Of a DNA stretch of 64,000 bases, positions 32,668 through 43,287 are shown one piece after another; position 1 is the first letter of the stretch; each line of letters begins with the position of its first letter. Location of the stretch: the NCBI RefSeq assembly GCF_019656655.1, contig NZ_BPMV01000002.1:186001-250000 (forward strand), in the 5' to 3' direction. Made by a program: the position numbers and the translations under genes. The notes below the pieces were generated by a model. The model had not been told where the DNA came from, did no database searches, and saw only the letters and a program-made list of their open reading frames with translations. This stretch comes from Tsukamurella sp. TY48 (lineage in GTDB: Bacteria > Actinomycetota > Actinomycetes > Mycobacteriales > Mycobacteriaceae).

Positions 32668-33792
32668 CTAGAGGACCGTGAGACCGTGCGGCCGGTTGTT
32701 CACCGGCTCGCATCCGTCCTCGGTGACGATCACGATATCTTCGATCCGTGCTCCCCACGAGCCGCTGAAGTAAATGCCCGGTTCGATCGAGAAGGCCATG
32801 CCCGGTTCGACCGAAAGGTCGTTTCCCGCGACCACATACGGCTCCTCGTGCACCGACAGACCGATGCCGTGTCCGGTTCGGTGGACGAAGTACTCGCCGA
32901 GGCCGGCGGCGGCCAGAACGTTGCGGCCCGCCGCGTCGATCGACTCCGCGCTCACGCCCGGGCGGACCGCGGCGACCGACGCCGCCTGCGCCCGCTCGAG
33001 CACGGCGTACTGCTGGGCGACTTCGGCCGCGGGCTCCCCCATCGAGTAGGTGCGGGTGGAATCGGAGTTGTATCCGGACGGCAACGGCCCGCCGATATCG
33101 ACCACCACCACATCGCCCGCCTCGATCACCCGGTCCGACACCTCGTGATGCGGGTCGGCGCCGTGCGGGCCCGAACCGACGATCACGAAGGCGGCCACCG
33201 TGTGGCCCTCCTCGACGATCGCGGCGGAGATGTCGTCGGCCACCTCACGTTCGGTGCGGCCCACTCGGAGGATCTCGGGGACCCGGGCGTGCACCCGGTC
33301 GATGGCGGCGCCGGCGGCGCGCAGCTCGTCGATCTCCGCCCGGTCCTTGATCATTCGCAGTCGGCGCAGGATCGCCGTGGCCAATTCGGCGGTGAGCCCG
33401 CGGTCCAGGAGCGGGATCAGGTGCAGCGCCGGCACGGCATCCGCCACCGCCACCCGCGATGCGCCCGCCAACCCGGCGACCACCAGCGTGTACGGGTCCT
33501 CGCCGTCCACCCAATCGGCCACGGTCACAGCGACGCCCGCATCGGCGAGCCCGGGCACAGCCGAATCCTTGAGGATGGCCAGTTCGAGGCGCGGTACCAC
33601 CAGCGTGAAGCCCTCGGCGGTGACCACCAATGCGGTGAGTCGCTCGAAGGATTCGCTCACCACCCCGGTGAGGTAGGCGAGATCGGGGCCGGGGGTGATC
33701 ACGAGCGGGGTCTCCGCTGCGGTGCTCAGTTGCTGGGCCCGAGTGAGACGGTTCGCGTACACGGAGGCGGGGAATGCGGTCATGGCCTCCAT
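32668..33792 (-). CDS. pepE: M24 family Xaa-Pro aminopeptidase/dipeptidase PepE
   Basis: A 374-residue pita-bread metallopeptidase. Dinuclear metal ligands expected in M24 are visible: Asp in [20 protein letters not shown] (two Asp, here within 20 residues), His in [16 protein letters not shown], Glu in FSIEPGIYF and Glu in ARIEDIVIV. The N-terminal creatinase-like domain covers about residues 1-150. ATG 33792 is used; ATG 33783 is three codons shorter and follows GGAGG too closely. It matches Rv2089c and, like it, is divergent from the exonuclease gene. Confidence 0.93.
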   Translation of the reverse strand: MEAMTAFPASVYANRLTRAQQLSTAAETPLVITPGPDLAYLTGVVSESFERLTALVVTAEGFTLVVPRLELAILKDSAVPGLADAGVAVTVADWVDGEDPYTLVVAGLAGASRVAVADAVPALHLIPLLDRGLTAELATAILRRLRMIKDRAEIDELRAAGAAIDRVHARVPEILRVGRTEREVADDISAAIVEEGHTVAAFVIVGSGPHGADPHHEVSDRVIEAGDVVVVDIGGPLPSGYNSDSTRTYSMGEPAAEVAQQYAVLERAQAASVAAVRPGVSAESIDAAGRNVLAAAGLGEYFVHRTGHGIGLSVHEEPYVVAGNDLSVEPGMAFSIEPGIYFSGSWGARIEDIVIVTEDGCEPVNNRPHGLTVL

Positions 33793-33850
33793 ACTGTCAC
33801 TGCCCCGGCGACCTCCGCGCCGGGCCTGTCCGGCCCGTCGGTGTGTCACG

Positions 33851-34813
33851 ATGACTCCCGTGACGAACGACGCCGCCCATGCCCGCCCGCTGATGCTCCT
33901 GGATTCCGCGGGTCTGTGGTTCCGCGCCTACTACGCGATCCCGGACAAGGTGAAGGCCTCCGACGGCCGTTCGGTGAACGCTCTGCGCGGCTTCCTGGAC
34001 ATGACCTCCCAGCTGATCGCCACACACCGTCCGGGGCGGCTGGTGGCGTGTCTCGATCTGGACTGGCGGCCGGCCTTCCGGGTCGATCTGCTCCCCACCT
34101 ACAAGACCCACCGCGTGGCCGAGGACGCCGAGGACGGTGCCGAGGAGGTGCCCGACACGCTGTCACCGCAGGTGGACATGATCCTCGAGGTACTCGACGC
34201 GGTGGGGATCGCCACCGGCGGAGCCGAGGGGCTGGAGGCCGACGACGTCCTGGGTACCCTGGCCGCCCAGGAGGAACGCGATCCCGTGATCGTGGTCTCG
34301 GGAGACCGGGATCTGCTGCAGGTGGCCGACGATGCGCCGCCGCCGGTGAAGTGCCTCTACATCGGGCGCGGCATCGCCAAGGCGGAGATGTTCGGTCCGG
34401 CCGAGGTCGCCGAGAAGTACGGGCTGCCGCCGGAACGGGCCGGCGAGGCCTACGCCGAACTCGCCCTGCTCCGCGGAGACCCGTCCGACGGCCTGCCCGG
34501 TGTCCCCGGCATCGGCGAGAAGACCGCGTCGAAGTTCTTGCTGCAGTACGGATCCCTCGCCGCGATCCGGGAGGCCGCGGCACAGACGCCGTCGCCCCTT
34601 CCTGCCCGCGCAGCCGCGTCGATCAACGCCTCGTCGGACTACCTGGATGCCGCGTGGGACGTGGTGTGGGTGCGCCGGGATGCCGCCGTCGAGATGTCCG
34701 GGCCCGATTCGCTTCCCGCAGAACCGCGTGATCCGCAGCGCCTGGCCGAGTTGGCCGAGGAGCTGCGGATCGGTGCGCAGGTCGACAGGCTGCTGGCCGC
34801 GCTGCGCGGCTGA
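33851..34813 (+). CDS. 5'-3' exonuclease, Pol I-type FEN domain protein
   Basis: A 320-residue stand-alone 5' nuclease of the Pol I N-terminal type, used in flap or RNA-primer removal. Key segments are [38 protein letters not shown], the acidic [26 protein letters not shown] and the helix-hairpin-helix [14 protein letters not shown]. These carry the metal-binding aspartates. ATG 33851 was chosen; GTG 33860 is three codons later. It matches Rv2090 in position next to pepE. The gene ends 12 nt before the convergent DUF4333 gene. Confidence 0.93.
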   Translation: MTPVTNDAAHARPLMLLDSAGLWFRAYYAIPDKVKASDGRSVNALRGFLDMTSQLIATHRPGRLVACLDLDWRPAFRVDLLPTYKTHRVAEDAEDGAEEVPDTLSPQVDMILEVLDAVGIATGGAEGLEADDVLGTLAAQEERDPVIVVSGDRDLLQVADDAPPPVKCLYIGRGIAKAEMFGPAEVAEKYGLPPERAGEAYAELALLRGDPSDGLPGVPGIGEKTASKFLLQYGSLAAIREAAAQTPSPLPARAAASINASSDYLDAAWDVVWVRRDAAVEMSGPDSLPAEPRDPQRLAELAEELRIGAQVDRLLAALRG

Positions 34814-34825
34814 GCCCGAGAGGCG

Positions 34826-35527
34826 TCAGTTCGGGGCGCCCACCTGGTACTTGCCGTCGCTGTCGAGAACCTTGACGTCCACGGTGCGCTGCTTACCGCT
34901 GATGGTGGCATCGCACTGGAAGGTGCTGCCCGCCTCCACCTTGACGCCGTCGGTGTTGCACTTGACGTCCTTGGTGTCGGACTCGTTGTAGTTCTCCTTC
35001 AACACCTTGGTGACCCCCTCGTTCACCGCGGCGTTGTCGAACTTCTTGCCGAAGAAGGCGCCCGTGAGGTAACCCACGAGAACCACGATCAGGACGATCA
35101 CGATCACGGCACCCGCGCCGATACCGATGATCAGGCCGTTCTTCGACTTCTTCGGGGCACCCGGCTGCCCGGGAACGCCCTGACCGGCGTACTGCGGGGC
35201 GAACTGCCCGTACTGCTGGCCCGGCTGCCCCGGCTGCGGACCGGGATACCCGCCGAACTGGCCGGGCTGCTGGCCCGGAGCGGGCTGTCCCTGCGGGAAG
35301 GGCTGGCCCGGCTGTCCCTGCCACTGGCCGCCGCCGAACTGCGGCGCGACCTGGGTCTGGTCTCCGGTGGGAGCGCCGTACGGCTGACCGGGCTGTTGTC
35401 CCCCGAACTGCGGCGCGATCTGCGTCGGCTCGGCTCCTTGCGGCGGCTGACCGGGCTGTTGTCCCGGCTGGCCGGGCTGTTGCCAGCCCTGCTGCGCCCA
35501 CTGGTTCGGATCCTGCGGGTTGCTCAT
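34826..35527 (-). CDS. DUF4333 membrane-anchored protein with Gln/Gly/Pro-rich N-terminus
   Basis: A 233-residue protein in three parts: residues 1-125 are low-complexity repeats of PGQ, QPGQ and QQPG type; residues 132-157 are one membrane span (LIIGIGAGAVIVIVLIVVLV region); the rest is an extracytoplasmic DUF4333 domain with two cysteines (KCNTD and FQCDATI) that probably form a disulfide. It corresponds to Rv2091c. ATG 35527 has GGAGGAG 7 nt upstream, and TACCTT at 35584-35589 is a candidate -10. Function unknown; the disordered cytoplasmic part could mediate protein contacts. Confidence 0.87.
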   Translation of the reverse strand: MSNPQDPNQWAQQGWQQPGQPGQQPGQPPQGAEPTQIAPQFGGQQPGQPYGAPTGDQTQVAPQFGGGQWQGQPGQPFPQGQPAPGQQPGQFGGYPGPQPGQPGQQYGQFAPQYAGQGVPGQPGAPKKSKNGLIIGIGAGAVIVIVLIVVLVGYLTGAFFGKKFDNAAVNEGVTKVLKENYNESDTKDVKCNTDGVKVEAGSTFQCDATISGKQRTVDVKVLDSDGKYQVGAPN

Positions 35528-35594
35528 AGGTTCACTCCTCCCCGGTCGCCGGACGAGGCCCGGCGACGTACGCGTCTGGATTCAAGGTACCGGA

Positions 35595-38348
35595 TCAGGC
35601 ACCGGATTCAGCGACGACGCCGCGGCGAATCGCAGCGATCGCCGCGGTCGCGACGGCGGCCAGTCCGGGCCGGGTCGCGAGCGAGGTCTGACGGATCTGG
35701 TCGAGCAGGTCGATCACCTGCCGGCACCACCGCACGAAGTCGCCGGCGGGCAGTGGCTGACCCCGCTCACCTGCGGCGATCAGCGTGGCTGCCAGGGTTC
35801 CCCCGCTCGACCACTGGTACATCGGGGCCACGAAACCCACATCGGGTTCGCGGCTCGGCTCGAGGCGGTGCCGGGCCTCGGCGGCGATGATGTCCGTCCA
35901 CCGGTCGGCGACATCGCGCACCGCGGACCGCACGCCGCCGGGGATCTTCTCCCCGGTGAGGATCGATCCGCCCCGATCTCCGCGGGACTCGAAGACCATC
36001 GCGGAGACGACCGCGGCCAGCTCGGCGGGAGCCAGGCCGTCGAAGACGCCGTCCTCGATGCACTCGCACACCAGGAGATCGGACTCGCTGTACACCCGTG
36101 CCAGGCGATGCCCGGCTTCGGTGAGCACCACCTCGTCGTCGACCGTCTCCAGGTAGCCGCGGTCGTCGAGCAGGGCGACGATCCGCTCGAAGGTCACCGC
36201 CAATGACGACGTGGTCGCGCGCACGGTGGCCGCGGAGGCCGTGGTCTCCCGTTCGAGCCGCGCGTAGCGCTCCGCCAGCCGGTCGAGTTCGGGTGCGCGC
36301 TGGCCGGTGTGGGCGGGGTGCGCCCGCATCCGCGCGCGCAGGTCGGCGAGCTCACCGTCGTTGGCTGCCGGACGCGGCGCCTTCGCCTGTTGGCGCGGCG
36401 CCGAGATGCCGCTGTTGCGCAGGGTGGATGCGAGATCGCGTTTGCCGCGACCGGACCGGTAGTCGGCGTTCTTCGGCACGCGCAGGGTGCCCAGCACGGC
36501 CACGTCGCCCACGAAATCGGACGTGCCCACCCGGCCCGACCAGCCGCTCTCGGTGATCACCACCGGCTTCGGCTCGCGTCGATCGCCGGACGGTTCCACC
36601 ACCAGGGCCAGGCCGCGCCGCTTACCGCCGGTCACGGCGATCACATCGCCGCGGCGCAGTTCGCCCAGCGCAGTGGCGGCGCCGTCGCGGCGGTCGCTGA
36701 GGTGTTGCCGGCGCAGCGAGCGCTCGCGGGCGCGGACGGCCTCGCGCAGCCGCACGTACTCGAGGTAGTCGGCGCCGCCCGCAGCGTCGGTGATCTGGGT
36801 GCGGAGCTGATCGAGTTCCTTCTCACCGCGCTGCACGCGCTTGGCGAGGCCGACCACGGACCGGTCGGCCTGGAACTGGGCGAAGCTGGCTTCGAGGAGT
36901 TTCTGGGCCCCGGCACGCCCAAGGCGGTCGACGAGGTTGATCGACATGTTGTACCCGGGGGTGAACGAGCTGACCAGCGGGAAGGTGCGCGCGCCGGCGA
37001 GGCCGGCCACCTCCTGCGGGCGCACGCCGGTCTGCCAGAGCACCACCGCGTGCCCCTCGACGTCGATACCGCGCCGCCCGGCGCGGCCGGTGAGCTGCGT
37101 GTACTCCCCCGGTGTGAGCTCGTTGTGGGTCTCGCCGTTGAACTTCACCAGCCGTTCGAGGACCACGGTGCGGGCGGGCATGTTGATACCCAGCGCCAGG
37201 GTCTCGGTCGCGAAGACCGCGCGCACCAGACCCTTGACGAACAGCTCCTCCACCGCGTGCCGGAAGGCCGGCAGCATGCCCGCGTGATGCGCGGCGAACC
37301 CCCGGGTGAGGGCGGCCCGCCACTCCTCGAATCCCAGCAGTTCGAGGTCGGCCGGCGAGAACTCGGCCACGTGCTTGTCGATGATGGCGCCGATCTCCTC
37401 GGCCTGCTCCTGCGTGGTGAGCACCACCGGTGACCGCAGGCACTGGGTGAGCGCCTGCTCGCACCCCGCCCGGGAGAAGACGAAGGTGATCGCGGGGAGC
37501 AGTCCCTCGGCGTCCAGCAGTGCGATCACATCGGGACGCGGGATGGGGCGCCGCGTCTGGTGCGAGCGGCCCCGTCCGGCACGCCGGCCGGTACGGCTGA
37601 CGATGCCGGGGTCGTGGCTGCGGTCGAGGGCCTCGCGCTGCTTCACGTAACGCACCAGGTCGGCGTCGAGGACGAGCGCGTTCTTGCCGCCGGACTCCTG
37701 CGCGGCGCGGATCGCATTGGTGTCGAACAGATCGAAGAGCCGGCGGCCCACCAACATGTGCTGCCACAGCGGCACGGGACGCTTCTCGTCGACGATCACG
37801 GTGGTATCGCCGCGGACCTCGGTGATCCACGCACCGAACTCCTCGGCGTTGGAGACCGTGGCCGATAGGCTCACGAGCCGCACATCACCGGGAAGGTGCA
37901 GGATCACCTCCTCCCAGACCGCGCCGCGGAACCGGTCGGCGAGGTAGTGCACCTCGTCCATCACCACGTGGCTCAGCGCGTCCAGCGTGGGTGAATCGGC
38001 GTACAGCATGTTGCGCAGCACCTCGGTGGTCATCACGACCACGGGCGCGTGCGAGTTGATCGACGTATCGCCGGTGAGCAGGCCCACCTTGTCGGCGCCG
38101 TAGCGGGCCACCAATTCCGCGTACTTCTGGTTCGACAGCGCCTTGATCGGCGTGGTGTAGAAGCACTTCGTCCCGCCCGCGAGGGCCAGATGCACGGCGA
38201 ACTCGCCGACCACCGTCTTACCCGCGCCGGTGGGCGCGCACACCAGCACACCGTGTCCGGCTTCGAGCGCGGTGCAGCCGTCGCGCTGGAACGGATCCAG
38301 GGTGAAATCGAGGCGTTCGGCGAACAGCTCCAGCTCAGAGGACGTCAT
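35595..38348 (-). CDS. helY: Ski2-like DEAD/DEVH-box helicase HelY
   Basis: A 917-residue superfamily-2 RNA helicase. Walker A is CAPTGAGKT (residues 37-45), the DEVH box is at 131-134, motif III is LSATVSNAEEF, and motif VI is QLTGRAGRRGID. The region after the helicase core contains an SH3-like insert around GDVIAVTGGKRRGLALV and the C-terminal DSHCT domain. The actinobacterial family is probably involved in RNA turnover. ATG 38348 lies 14 nt inside tatC, so it is translated from the tatA-tatC-helY transcript. Equivalent to Rv2092c. Confidence 0.94.
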   Translation of the reverse strand: MTSSELELFAERLDFTLDPFQRDGCTALEAGHGVLVCAPTGAGKTVVGEFAVHLALAGGTKCFYTTPIKALSNQKYAELVARYGADKVGLLTGDTSINSHAPVVVMTTEVLRNMLYADSPTLDALSHVVMDEVHYLADRFRGAVWEEVILHLPGDVRLVSLSATVSNAEEFGAWITEVRGDTTVIVDEKRPVPLWQHMLVGRRLFDLFDTNAIRAAQESGGKNALVLDADLVRYVKQREALDRSHDPGIVSRTGRRAGRGRSHQTRRPIPRPDVIALLDAEGLLPAITFVFSRAGCEQALTQCLRSPVVLTTQEQAEEIGAIIDKHVAEFSPADLELLGFEEWRAALTRGFAAHHAGMLPAFRHAVEELFVKGLVRAVFATETLALGINMPARTVVLERLVKFNGETHNELTPGEYTQLTGRAGRRGIDVEGHAVVLWQTGVRPQEVAGLAGARTFPLVSSFTPGYNMSINLVDRLGRAGAQKLLEASFAQFQADRSVVGLAKRVQRGEKELDQLRTQITDAAGGADYLEYVRLREAVRARERSLRRQHLSDRRDGAATALGELRRGDVIAVTGGKRRGLALVVEPSGDRREPKPVVITESGWSGRVGTSDFVGDVAVLGTLRVPKNADYRSGRGKRDLASTLRNSGISAPRQQAKAPRPAANDGELADLRARMRAHPAHTGQRAPELDRLAERYARLERETTASAATVRATTSSLAVTFERIVALLDDRGYLETVDDEVVLTEAGHRLARVYSESDLLVCECIEDGVFDGLAPAELAAVVSAMVFESRGDRGGSILTGEKIPGGVRSAVRDVADRWTDIIAAEARHRLEPSREPDVGFVAPMYQWSSGGTLAATLIAAGERGQPLPAGDFVRWCRQVIDLLDQIRQTSLATRPGLAAVATAAIAAIRRGVVAESGA

Positions 38349-39339
38349 CGAGCCCCGAACGCGGGATCGAGGTCTGCATCAGCTTCTCGGGCGCGGCGAT
38401 CGCGGATGCTCCCACCGTTCCGCTGGCCGACGGTGCGCCGGACGCCCCGATCGGCTGCGGTGCGGCCGGCGTCGGCGAGGCGCTCTCGTCGTCGATGTCG
38501 CCGTCCCACCCGTCCGTGTTCTTCTGCTTGCGGCTCTTGAGCTTGTCGTGGAACCGGCACCACTGGATGGACAGTTCGAGCAGCACTGCCAGCGCGGCGC
38601 CCAGAGCGAGCATCGACAGCGGGTCCTGCGCCGGCGTGATCACGGCCGCGAAGATGAACATCGACATCAGCAGGCCGCGGCGCCACTTCTTCAGCTTCGC
38701 GTACGGCAGGATTCCCACCAGGTTGAGCATCACGATCAGCAGCGGCATCTCGAAGCTGACGCCGAAGATGATGAGCGCGTTCAGGACGAACGAGAAGTAC
38801 TGATCACCCTGCAGCGCCGTGATCTGGACATCGCTACCGATCTTGAGCAGGAACTCGAAGGCGTGCGCCACCAGGAAGTACGCGAGGGCGGAGCCGGCGA
38901 TGAACAGCGTGGCGCCCACGGCCACGAAGCCCACGGCGTAGCGCTTCTCGCTGCGGTGCAGCGCGGGCACGATGAAGGCCCACAGTTGGTACAGCCAGAA
39001 CGGGGCCGCCAGGATCACGCCAACGGTGATCGCGACCTTCAAGCGCAGCGCGATCTGGTCGAACGCGCCGGTGGCGAGCAGGCGGCAATCCTCGCTACCG
39101 AGGTTCGCGCGGTACTGCGAGGGCACCTCGCAGTACGGGCCGCGCAGGATCTCGCCCGTCGACGGCAGCCCGAACATGGGGTTGGTGTACCAGAAGAAGC
39201 CGATCACCGAGGTCACGGTGATCGCGAGGAGCGCCAGGAGCATGCGGGTCCGGAGCTCGTACAGGTGCTCCACGATCGACATGGTGCCGTCGGGATTGAC
39301 GACGGCGCGGCGCCGCCGCGGATCGAACGGAATCTTCAC
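38335..39339 (-). CDS. tatC: Sec-independent protein translocase subunit TatC
   Basis: The receptor subunit of the twin-arginine export pathway, binding RR signal peptides at the membrane. The 334 residues contain the conserved MSIVEHLYELRTRMLLAL start, six spans, the PFWLYQLWAFIVPALHRSEKR cytosolic loop (given here from its 20-residue core PFWLYQLWAFIVPALHRSEK) and FGVSFEMPLLIVML. An extended hydrophilic, Ala/Pro-rich C-terminal tail of about 70 residues follows the last span, as in other actinobacteria. It lies 29 nt after tatA and overlaps helY by 14 nt. Equivalent to Rv2093c. Confidence 0.95.
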   Translation of the reverse strand: MKIPFDPRRRRAVVNPDGTMSIVEHLYELRTRMLLALLAITVTSVIGFFWYTNPMFGLPSTGEILRGPYCEVPSQYRANLGSEDCRLLATGAFDQIALRLKVAITVGVILAAPFWLYQLWAFIVPALHRSEKRYAVGFVAVGATLFIAGSALAYFLVAHAFEFLLKIGSDVQITALQGDQYFSFVLNALIIFGVSFEMPLLIVMLNLVGILPYAKLKKWRRGLLMSMFIFAAVITPAQDPLSMLALGAALAVLLELSIQWCRFHDKLKSRKQKNTDGWDGDIDDESASPTPAAPQPIGASGAPSASGTVGASAIAAPEKLMQTSIPRSGLDDVL

Positions 39340-39368
39340 GGGGTGCTTTCCGGGGCCGTTCCGCCCCG

Positions 39369-39629
39369 TCAGGCCGACTTGCGGTCGGCCTCCTGCGGAT
39401 CGACGGTCTGCACGTCGATCGGCTTGTCGGTGACCTGGGGTGCCGACTGCTGCGCCTTATCGGCGTCCGCCTTCGTGCCCTCGGTCTTCATCTCGTCCAT
39501 CTCGCTCTTGAAGATGCGCATCGAGCGGCCGAGGCCACGCGCGGCATCCGGCAGCTTCTTGCCGCCGAACATGATGAGGAGGACGACGGCGATGATGACC
39601 CACGCCCAGGGATGTGCCCAGAAGTTCAC
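39369..39629 (-). CDS. tatA: Sec-independent translocase subunit TatA
   Basis: An 86-residue TatA: one N-terminal span ([20 protein letters not shown]), the FGGKKLP hinge, the amphipathic helix [20 protein letters not shown] and a hydrophilic tail. It forms the variable-size translocation pore with TatC. GTG 39629 follows AAGGAGAG; a TACGCT -10 at 39665-39670 predicts a short leader. First gene of tatA-tatC-helY; pafC ends 95 nt upstream. Equivalent to Rv2094c. Confidence 0.95.
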   Translation of the reverse strand: MNFWAHPWAWVIIAVVLLIMFGGKKLPDAARGLGRSMRIFKSEMDEMKTEGTKADADKAQQSAPQVTDKPIDVQTVDPQEADRKSA

Positions 39630-39723
39630 GATCTCTCCTTGCTCGCGCGCAATTCTCTTCTTCCAGCGTACCGGACACCGCGCGGTGCTCCCGCCGTACG
39701 GCCGCGCGCCGCGGGTGTCCAGT

Positions 39724-40698
39724 TCATGAATAGTTCGCCAGGCCCGCGGCGGCGCGTTCCGCCACCGCTGTGGCCAGCGATGCGGGTTCGCGCACCGTCA
39801 GCTCGCCGCCGAAGCTCAACACGAAGCGCACCATCCACGACTCGGTCGCGTACGGCATCGTCGCGGTGACCGCGCCGTCCGGACCGTCGCCCACCACGCT
39901 GAACGGGTAGTACTCCAGCGCCCAGGCCGCCCCGGGGGCCACATCGACGGTCGCGATGGTCAGGTCGTCGGCCGCGGCTCCGTCGAACAATCCGGACGCG
40001 GGCTCGACGTGCTCGGGGACTCGGGAGGGCTCGTCGAGCACGCGTGCCTCGTCGATCCGGTCCAGCCGGAACATGCGCAGCCCCTCGCTGCGGCGGCACC
40101 AGGCCTGCAGGTAGGTGTGCCCGTCGAAGGTGTCCACGGCGATCGGGTCCACATCGCGTTCGGTGGTGGTGTCCCGGGTGGCCGAGTAGTACCGCAGGTG
40201 CAGCGCACGGCCGTCGCGCAGCGCGGAGTGCACCGCGGCGGCGATCTCGGTGTCGCGGTCGTTCTCGGTGCGGGCGCCGTTGATCGAGGCCACCGTGTCG
40301 CGACCCGCACCCGCCACCGCGGCCTCGAGCTTGGCGATCGCGCGCAGCACCGCCGCCGGATCGGCCACGCCGGGCGAATCCGCCAGCCCGCGCAGGGCCA
40401 GCAGCAGCGACGCGGCCTCGGCGCCGGTCAGCTTGAGCGGGCGGTCGATCCGGGCGCTGAACCCGATGTCGACACCGGATTCGTCGTAGTCGATCTCGAT
40501 GAGGTCGCCCGGGTACATGCCGGGTAGCCCGCACATCGTCAGGCCGGTGAGGTCCTTGCGGAGCTGCGCCACCGTGACCCCGAGATCGGCCGCGGCGCGG
40601 TCGAGATCGGCGTCGGGATGCGTGCGGAAGTACGGGATCACGTTGAGCCAGCGCGCCAGTCGCTGCATCTGCCGGCTCGGTTGCTTCGGCTGATTCAT
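39724..40698 (-). CDS. pafC: WYL-domain transcription regulator PafC
   Basis: The 324-residue second subunit of the PafBC heterodimer, which activates the RecA-independent DNA-damage response in mycobacteria. It has an N-terminal winged HTH ([12 protein letters not shown]... with the [13 protein letters not shown] recognition region), a WYL domain with [20 protein letters not shown] and [21 protein letters not shown] (pieces), and a C-terminal WCX domain. The WYL domain is thought to sense a DNA-damage signal, probably single-stranded DNA. ATG 40698 overlaps pafB by 4 nt. Equivalent to Rv2095c. Confidence 0.94.
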   Translation of the reverse strand: MNQPKQPSRQMQRLARWLNVIPYFRTHPDADLDRAAADLGVTVAQLRKDLTGLTMCGLPGMYPGDLIEIDYDESGVDIGFSARIDRPLKLTGAEAASLLLALRGLADSPGVADPAAVLRAIAKLEAAVAGAGRDTVASINGARTENDRDTEIAAAVHSALRDGRALHLRYYSATRDTTTERDVDPIAVDTFDGHTYLQAWCRRSEGLRMFRLDRIDEARVLDEPSRVPEHVEPASGLFDGAAADDLTIATVDVAPGAAWALEYYPFSVVGDGPDGAVTATMPYATESWMVRFVLSFGGELTVREPASLATAVAERAAAGLANYS

Positions 40699-41672
40699 CG
40701 GGCGGCTCCCGCGAGGGCCGTGAGGCGGCCGGTCACCGCATCGCGGAGGCCGTCGGGCTCGAAGACCACCGCATCGGGCCCGAGTCCGGTGACCTCGCGG
40801 GCCAGCGCGTCCACCGACCGCACCTCCACGGTGAGCTCGGTGCCCGGGCGGCCCCGGAAGTCGGCATCGGCCTGGGTCGATGCGAGGCGGCGCAGGCCGT
40901 CGCCGCGGCCGCGGGCCACCCACAGTCGCGCGGTGCCCACCGGATCGCGCTCGGCGACGGTGGCCACCACGTGGGCATGCAGGTCGAAATCCTCGGGCGG
41001 CCGGACGGTGGCGGGACGGTCGAGCACTGCTCCCCCGCGCACCCGGGACAGCTTGAACGTGCGGACGGCGCCGCGGTCCACATCGTGGCCCACCGCGTAG
41101 GCGTTGCCGCGGAAGGTGACCACGCCCCACGGGTGCAGGGTGCGGTCGAGGAAGGGCTGCGTCGGGTTGGCGCGGTGGGCGAAGGAGACGAGGCGGCGGC
41201 GATCGATGCCCTCGAGCATCGCGATGAGCGCGGCCTCGGCCCCGCGGTCCGGAGCCAGGGCCGGGCCGACGCCCGCGCCGGGACCGTCCACATCGAGGCC
41301 ACCGGCCCGGAGCTTCTGCACCGCGGACTGCGCCGCCGACGACATCTCGGGCGACTGCCACATGGCCGCGGCCACGGCCACGGCGGTGGCTTCCTCGGGG
41401 TCGAGGTCGACATCGCCGAGCGCGTAGTCGTCGAAGGCGATGCGGTAGCCCTGCGTGGAGTTGATCCGCGAGATCGGCGCCACCTCGATCGGCACGCCCA
41501 ACTCACGCAGATCCGCCTTATCGCGCTCGAACATCCGCTCGAAGGCATCGTCGTCGGAGTCGCGGTCGTAGCCCGCCACGTTGGCACGGATGTAGTCCCG
41601 ATCCACCGGGAACCGCGTGGACAGCAGGCAGATCACCAGGTTCGTCAAGCGCTCGATACGCGAAGTCGCCAC
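40695..41672 (-). CDS. pafB: WYL-domain transcription regulator PafB
   Basis: The 325-residue partner of PafC. It starts with an HTH (RIERLTNLVICLLSTRFPV and FERMFERDKADLRELGVPI), followed by WYL (RLVSFAHRANPTQPFLDRTL, WGVVTFRGNAYAVGHD) and a WCX tail. Despite the name it is not part of the proteasome; the genes are only linked. GTG 41672 follows a TAAGAT box by 6 nt without a ribosome site, so pafBC probably has its own leaderless promoter in the 33-nt gap after pafA. Equivalent to Rv2096c. Confidence 0.94.
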   Translation of the reverse strand: MATSRIERLTNLVICLLSTRFPVDRDYIRANVAGYDRDSDDDAFERMFERDKADLRELGVPIEVAPISRINSTQGYRIAFDDYALGDVDLDPEEATAVAVAAAMWQSPEMSSAAQSAVQKLRAGGLDVDGPGAGVGPALAPDRGAEAALIAMLEGIDRRRLVSFAHRANPTQPFLDRTLHPWGVVTFRGNAYAVGHDVDRGAVRTFKLSRVRGGAVLDRPATVRPPEDFDLHAHVVATVAERDPVGTARLWVARGRGDGLRRLASTQADADFRGRPGTELTVEVRSVDALAREVTGLGPDAVVFEPDGLRDAVTGRLTALAGAAR

Positions 41673-41678
41673 GTGTCG

Positions 41679-41684
41679 ATCTTA
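41679..41684 (-). promoter_or_regulatory. pafB leaderless -10 box
   Basis: TAAGAT on the minus strand (TANNNT), 6 nt before the pafB GTG. It sits between the pafA stop (41706) and pafB, which would allow pafBC to be expressed independently of pafA, as expected for a DNA-damage regulator. Confidence 0.5.
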
Positions 41685-41705
41685 CGTTCTAGGAGTCCGA
41701 ATCGC

Positions 41706-43064
41706 TCACATCGACGCGATCAGCCTTTCCACCCGCTCGTCGACGTTGCGGAAGGGGTCCTTGCACAGCACGGTGCGCTGCGCCTGGTCGTTGAGCTTGA
41801 GGTGTACCCAGTCGACAGTGAAGTCGCGGTTCGCGGCCTGGGCGGCGGTGATGAAATCGCCGCGCAGCTTGGCCCGGGTGGTCTGCGGAGGCGTGTTGAC
41901 CGCGGCGTCCACCTCCGCATCGGTGGTGATCCGGGCGGCCAGCCCGCGCCGCTGCAGCAGGTCGAAGACGCCGCGGCCGCGCTTGATGTCGTGGTACGCC
42001 AGATCGAGCTGCGCGATCTTCGGATCCGACAGGTCCATCGAGTACTTGTCCTGGTACCGCTGGAAGAGCTTGCGCTTGATCACCCAGTCGATCTCGGTGT
42101 CGACGCCGCTGAAGTCCTGCGACTCGACGGCGTCGAGGGTGCGCCCCCACAGGTCGACGACGCGGTTCAGCTGCTCGTCGGGCTCACGGGTGGTCAGGTA
42201 CTCGACGGCCTTGGAGTAGTACTCGCGCTGGATGTCCAGCGCGCCCGCCTGGCGACCGCCCGCCAAGCGCACCTCGTGCCGGCCGGTGGTGTCGTGGCTG
42301 ACCTCGCGGATCGCCCGGATCGGATTGTCCAGCGAGAAGTCGCGGAACTGCACGCCCGCCTCGATCATCTCCAGCACGAGGGTGGCGGTGCCCACCTTGA
42401 GCATGGTGGTGGTCTCGGACATGTTGGAATCGCCCACGATCACGTGCAGGCGGCGGTACTTCTCGGCGTCGGCATGCGGCTCGTCGCGGGTGTTGATGAT
42501 CGGTCGGCTGCGGGTGGTGGCGCTGGAGACGCCCTCCCAGATGTGTTCGGCGCGCTGGCTGAGGCAGTAGGTGGCCGTCTTCGGGGTGAGCAGCACCTTG
42601 CCGGCGCCACAGATCAGCTGCCGGGTCACCAGGAAGGGCAGCAGCACGTCGGCGATGCGGGAGAACTCGCCCACGCGGCCGACGAGGAAGTTCTCGTGGC
42701 AGCCGTAGGAGTTGCCGGCGGAATCGGTGTTGTTCTTGAACAGGTAGATATCGCCGCCGATGCCCTCGTCCTGCAGCCGCTGCTCGGCGTCGAGCAGCAG
42801 GTCCTCCAGGACCCGCTCGCCCGCCTTGTCGTGCGTGACCAGCTGGAGCACGGAGTCGCACTCCGCAGTGGCGTACTCGGGGTGGCTGCCCACGTCGAGG
42901 TAGAGGCGCGAGCCGTTCTGCAGGAAGACGTTCGAGCTGCGGCCCCAGGAGACCACCCGCCGGAACAGGTACCGGGCGATCTCGTCGGGGCTCAGCCGAC
43001 GGTGCCCGTGGAAGGTGCACGTGACACCGAACTCGGTCTCGATTCCCATGATTCGCCGCTGCAC
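41706..43064 (-). CDS. pafA: Pup--protein ligase PafA
   Basis: Ligates the C-terminal Glu of Pup to lysines of target proteins using ATP. The 452-residue length is identical to M. tuberculosis PafA. Visible active-site parts are [13 protein letters not shown], the catalytic Asp57 in [16 protein letters not shown], the [17 protein letters not shown] loop, and [20 protein letters not shown] (metal and ATP binding). The GTG start is confirmed by homology of residue 1 and by a TATGTT box 6 nt upstream. It is separated from prcA by 223 nt and has its own promoter. Confidence 0.98.
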   Translation of the reverse strand: MQRRIMGIETEFGVTCTFHGHRRLSPDEIARYLFRRVVSWGRSSNVFLQNGSRLYLDVGSHPEYATAECDSVLQLVTHDKAGERVLEDLLLDAEQRLQDEGIGGDIYLFKNNTDSAGNSYGCHENFLVGRVGEFSRIADVLLPFLVTRQLICGAGKVLLTPKTATYCLSQRAEHIWEGVSSATTRSRPIINTRDEPHADAEKYRRLHVIVGDSNMSETTTMLKVGTATLVLEMIEAGVQFRDFSLDNPIRAIREVSHDTTGRHEVRLAGGRQAGALDIQREYYSKAVEYLTTREPDEQLNRVVDLWGRTLDAVESQDFSGVDTEIDWVIKRKLFQRYQDKYSMDLSDPKIAQLDLAYHDIKRGRGVFDLLQRRGLAARITTDAEVDAAVNTPPQTTRAKLRGDFITAAQAANRDFTVDWVHLKLNDQAQRTVLCKDPFRNVDERVERLIASM

Positions 43065-43070
43065 TTCTCG

Positions 43071-43076
43071 AACATA
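43071..43076 (-). promoter_or_regulatory. pafA leaderless -10 box
   Basis: TATGTT on the minus strand, 6 nt before the pafA GTG at 43064, with no Shine-Dalgarno sequence. It lies in the 223-nt prcA-pafA gap, which holds no gene that I can support. Confidence 0.5.
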
Positions 43077-43287
43077 CCCCGCCCGAGAGGGGCGCCGTCG
43101 TCGGCTCGTCGCTACGGGGCTCGACGACCCATCGGCGATCGCGATGCGCGCACGTCAGCCGTGCGAATCCGCTCAACTCCGAATCCCGTCGAGGCGGTCG
43201 CGAACCGCGGGCCTCGTGTCGGATTCGCGGATCGCTCTCAGTACTGCGTCCCGTTCCGGGGAGGGGCCGTCAGTAGGGCGTGGCGCG

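Noticed and set aside
43065-43287. A 40-codon open minus-strand stretch between prcA and pafA
   Set aside because: It has plausible codons (ending ...VRDRLDGIRS) but no start codon, and PrcA already has a full-length C-terminus. Only the pafA promoter is supported in this gap.
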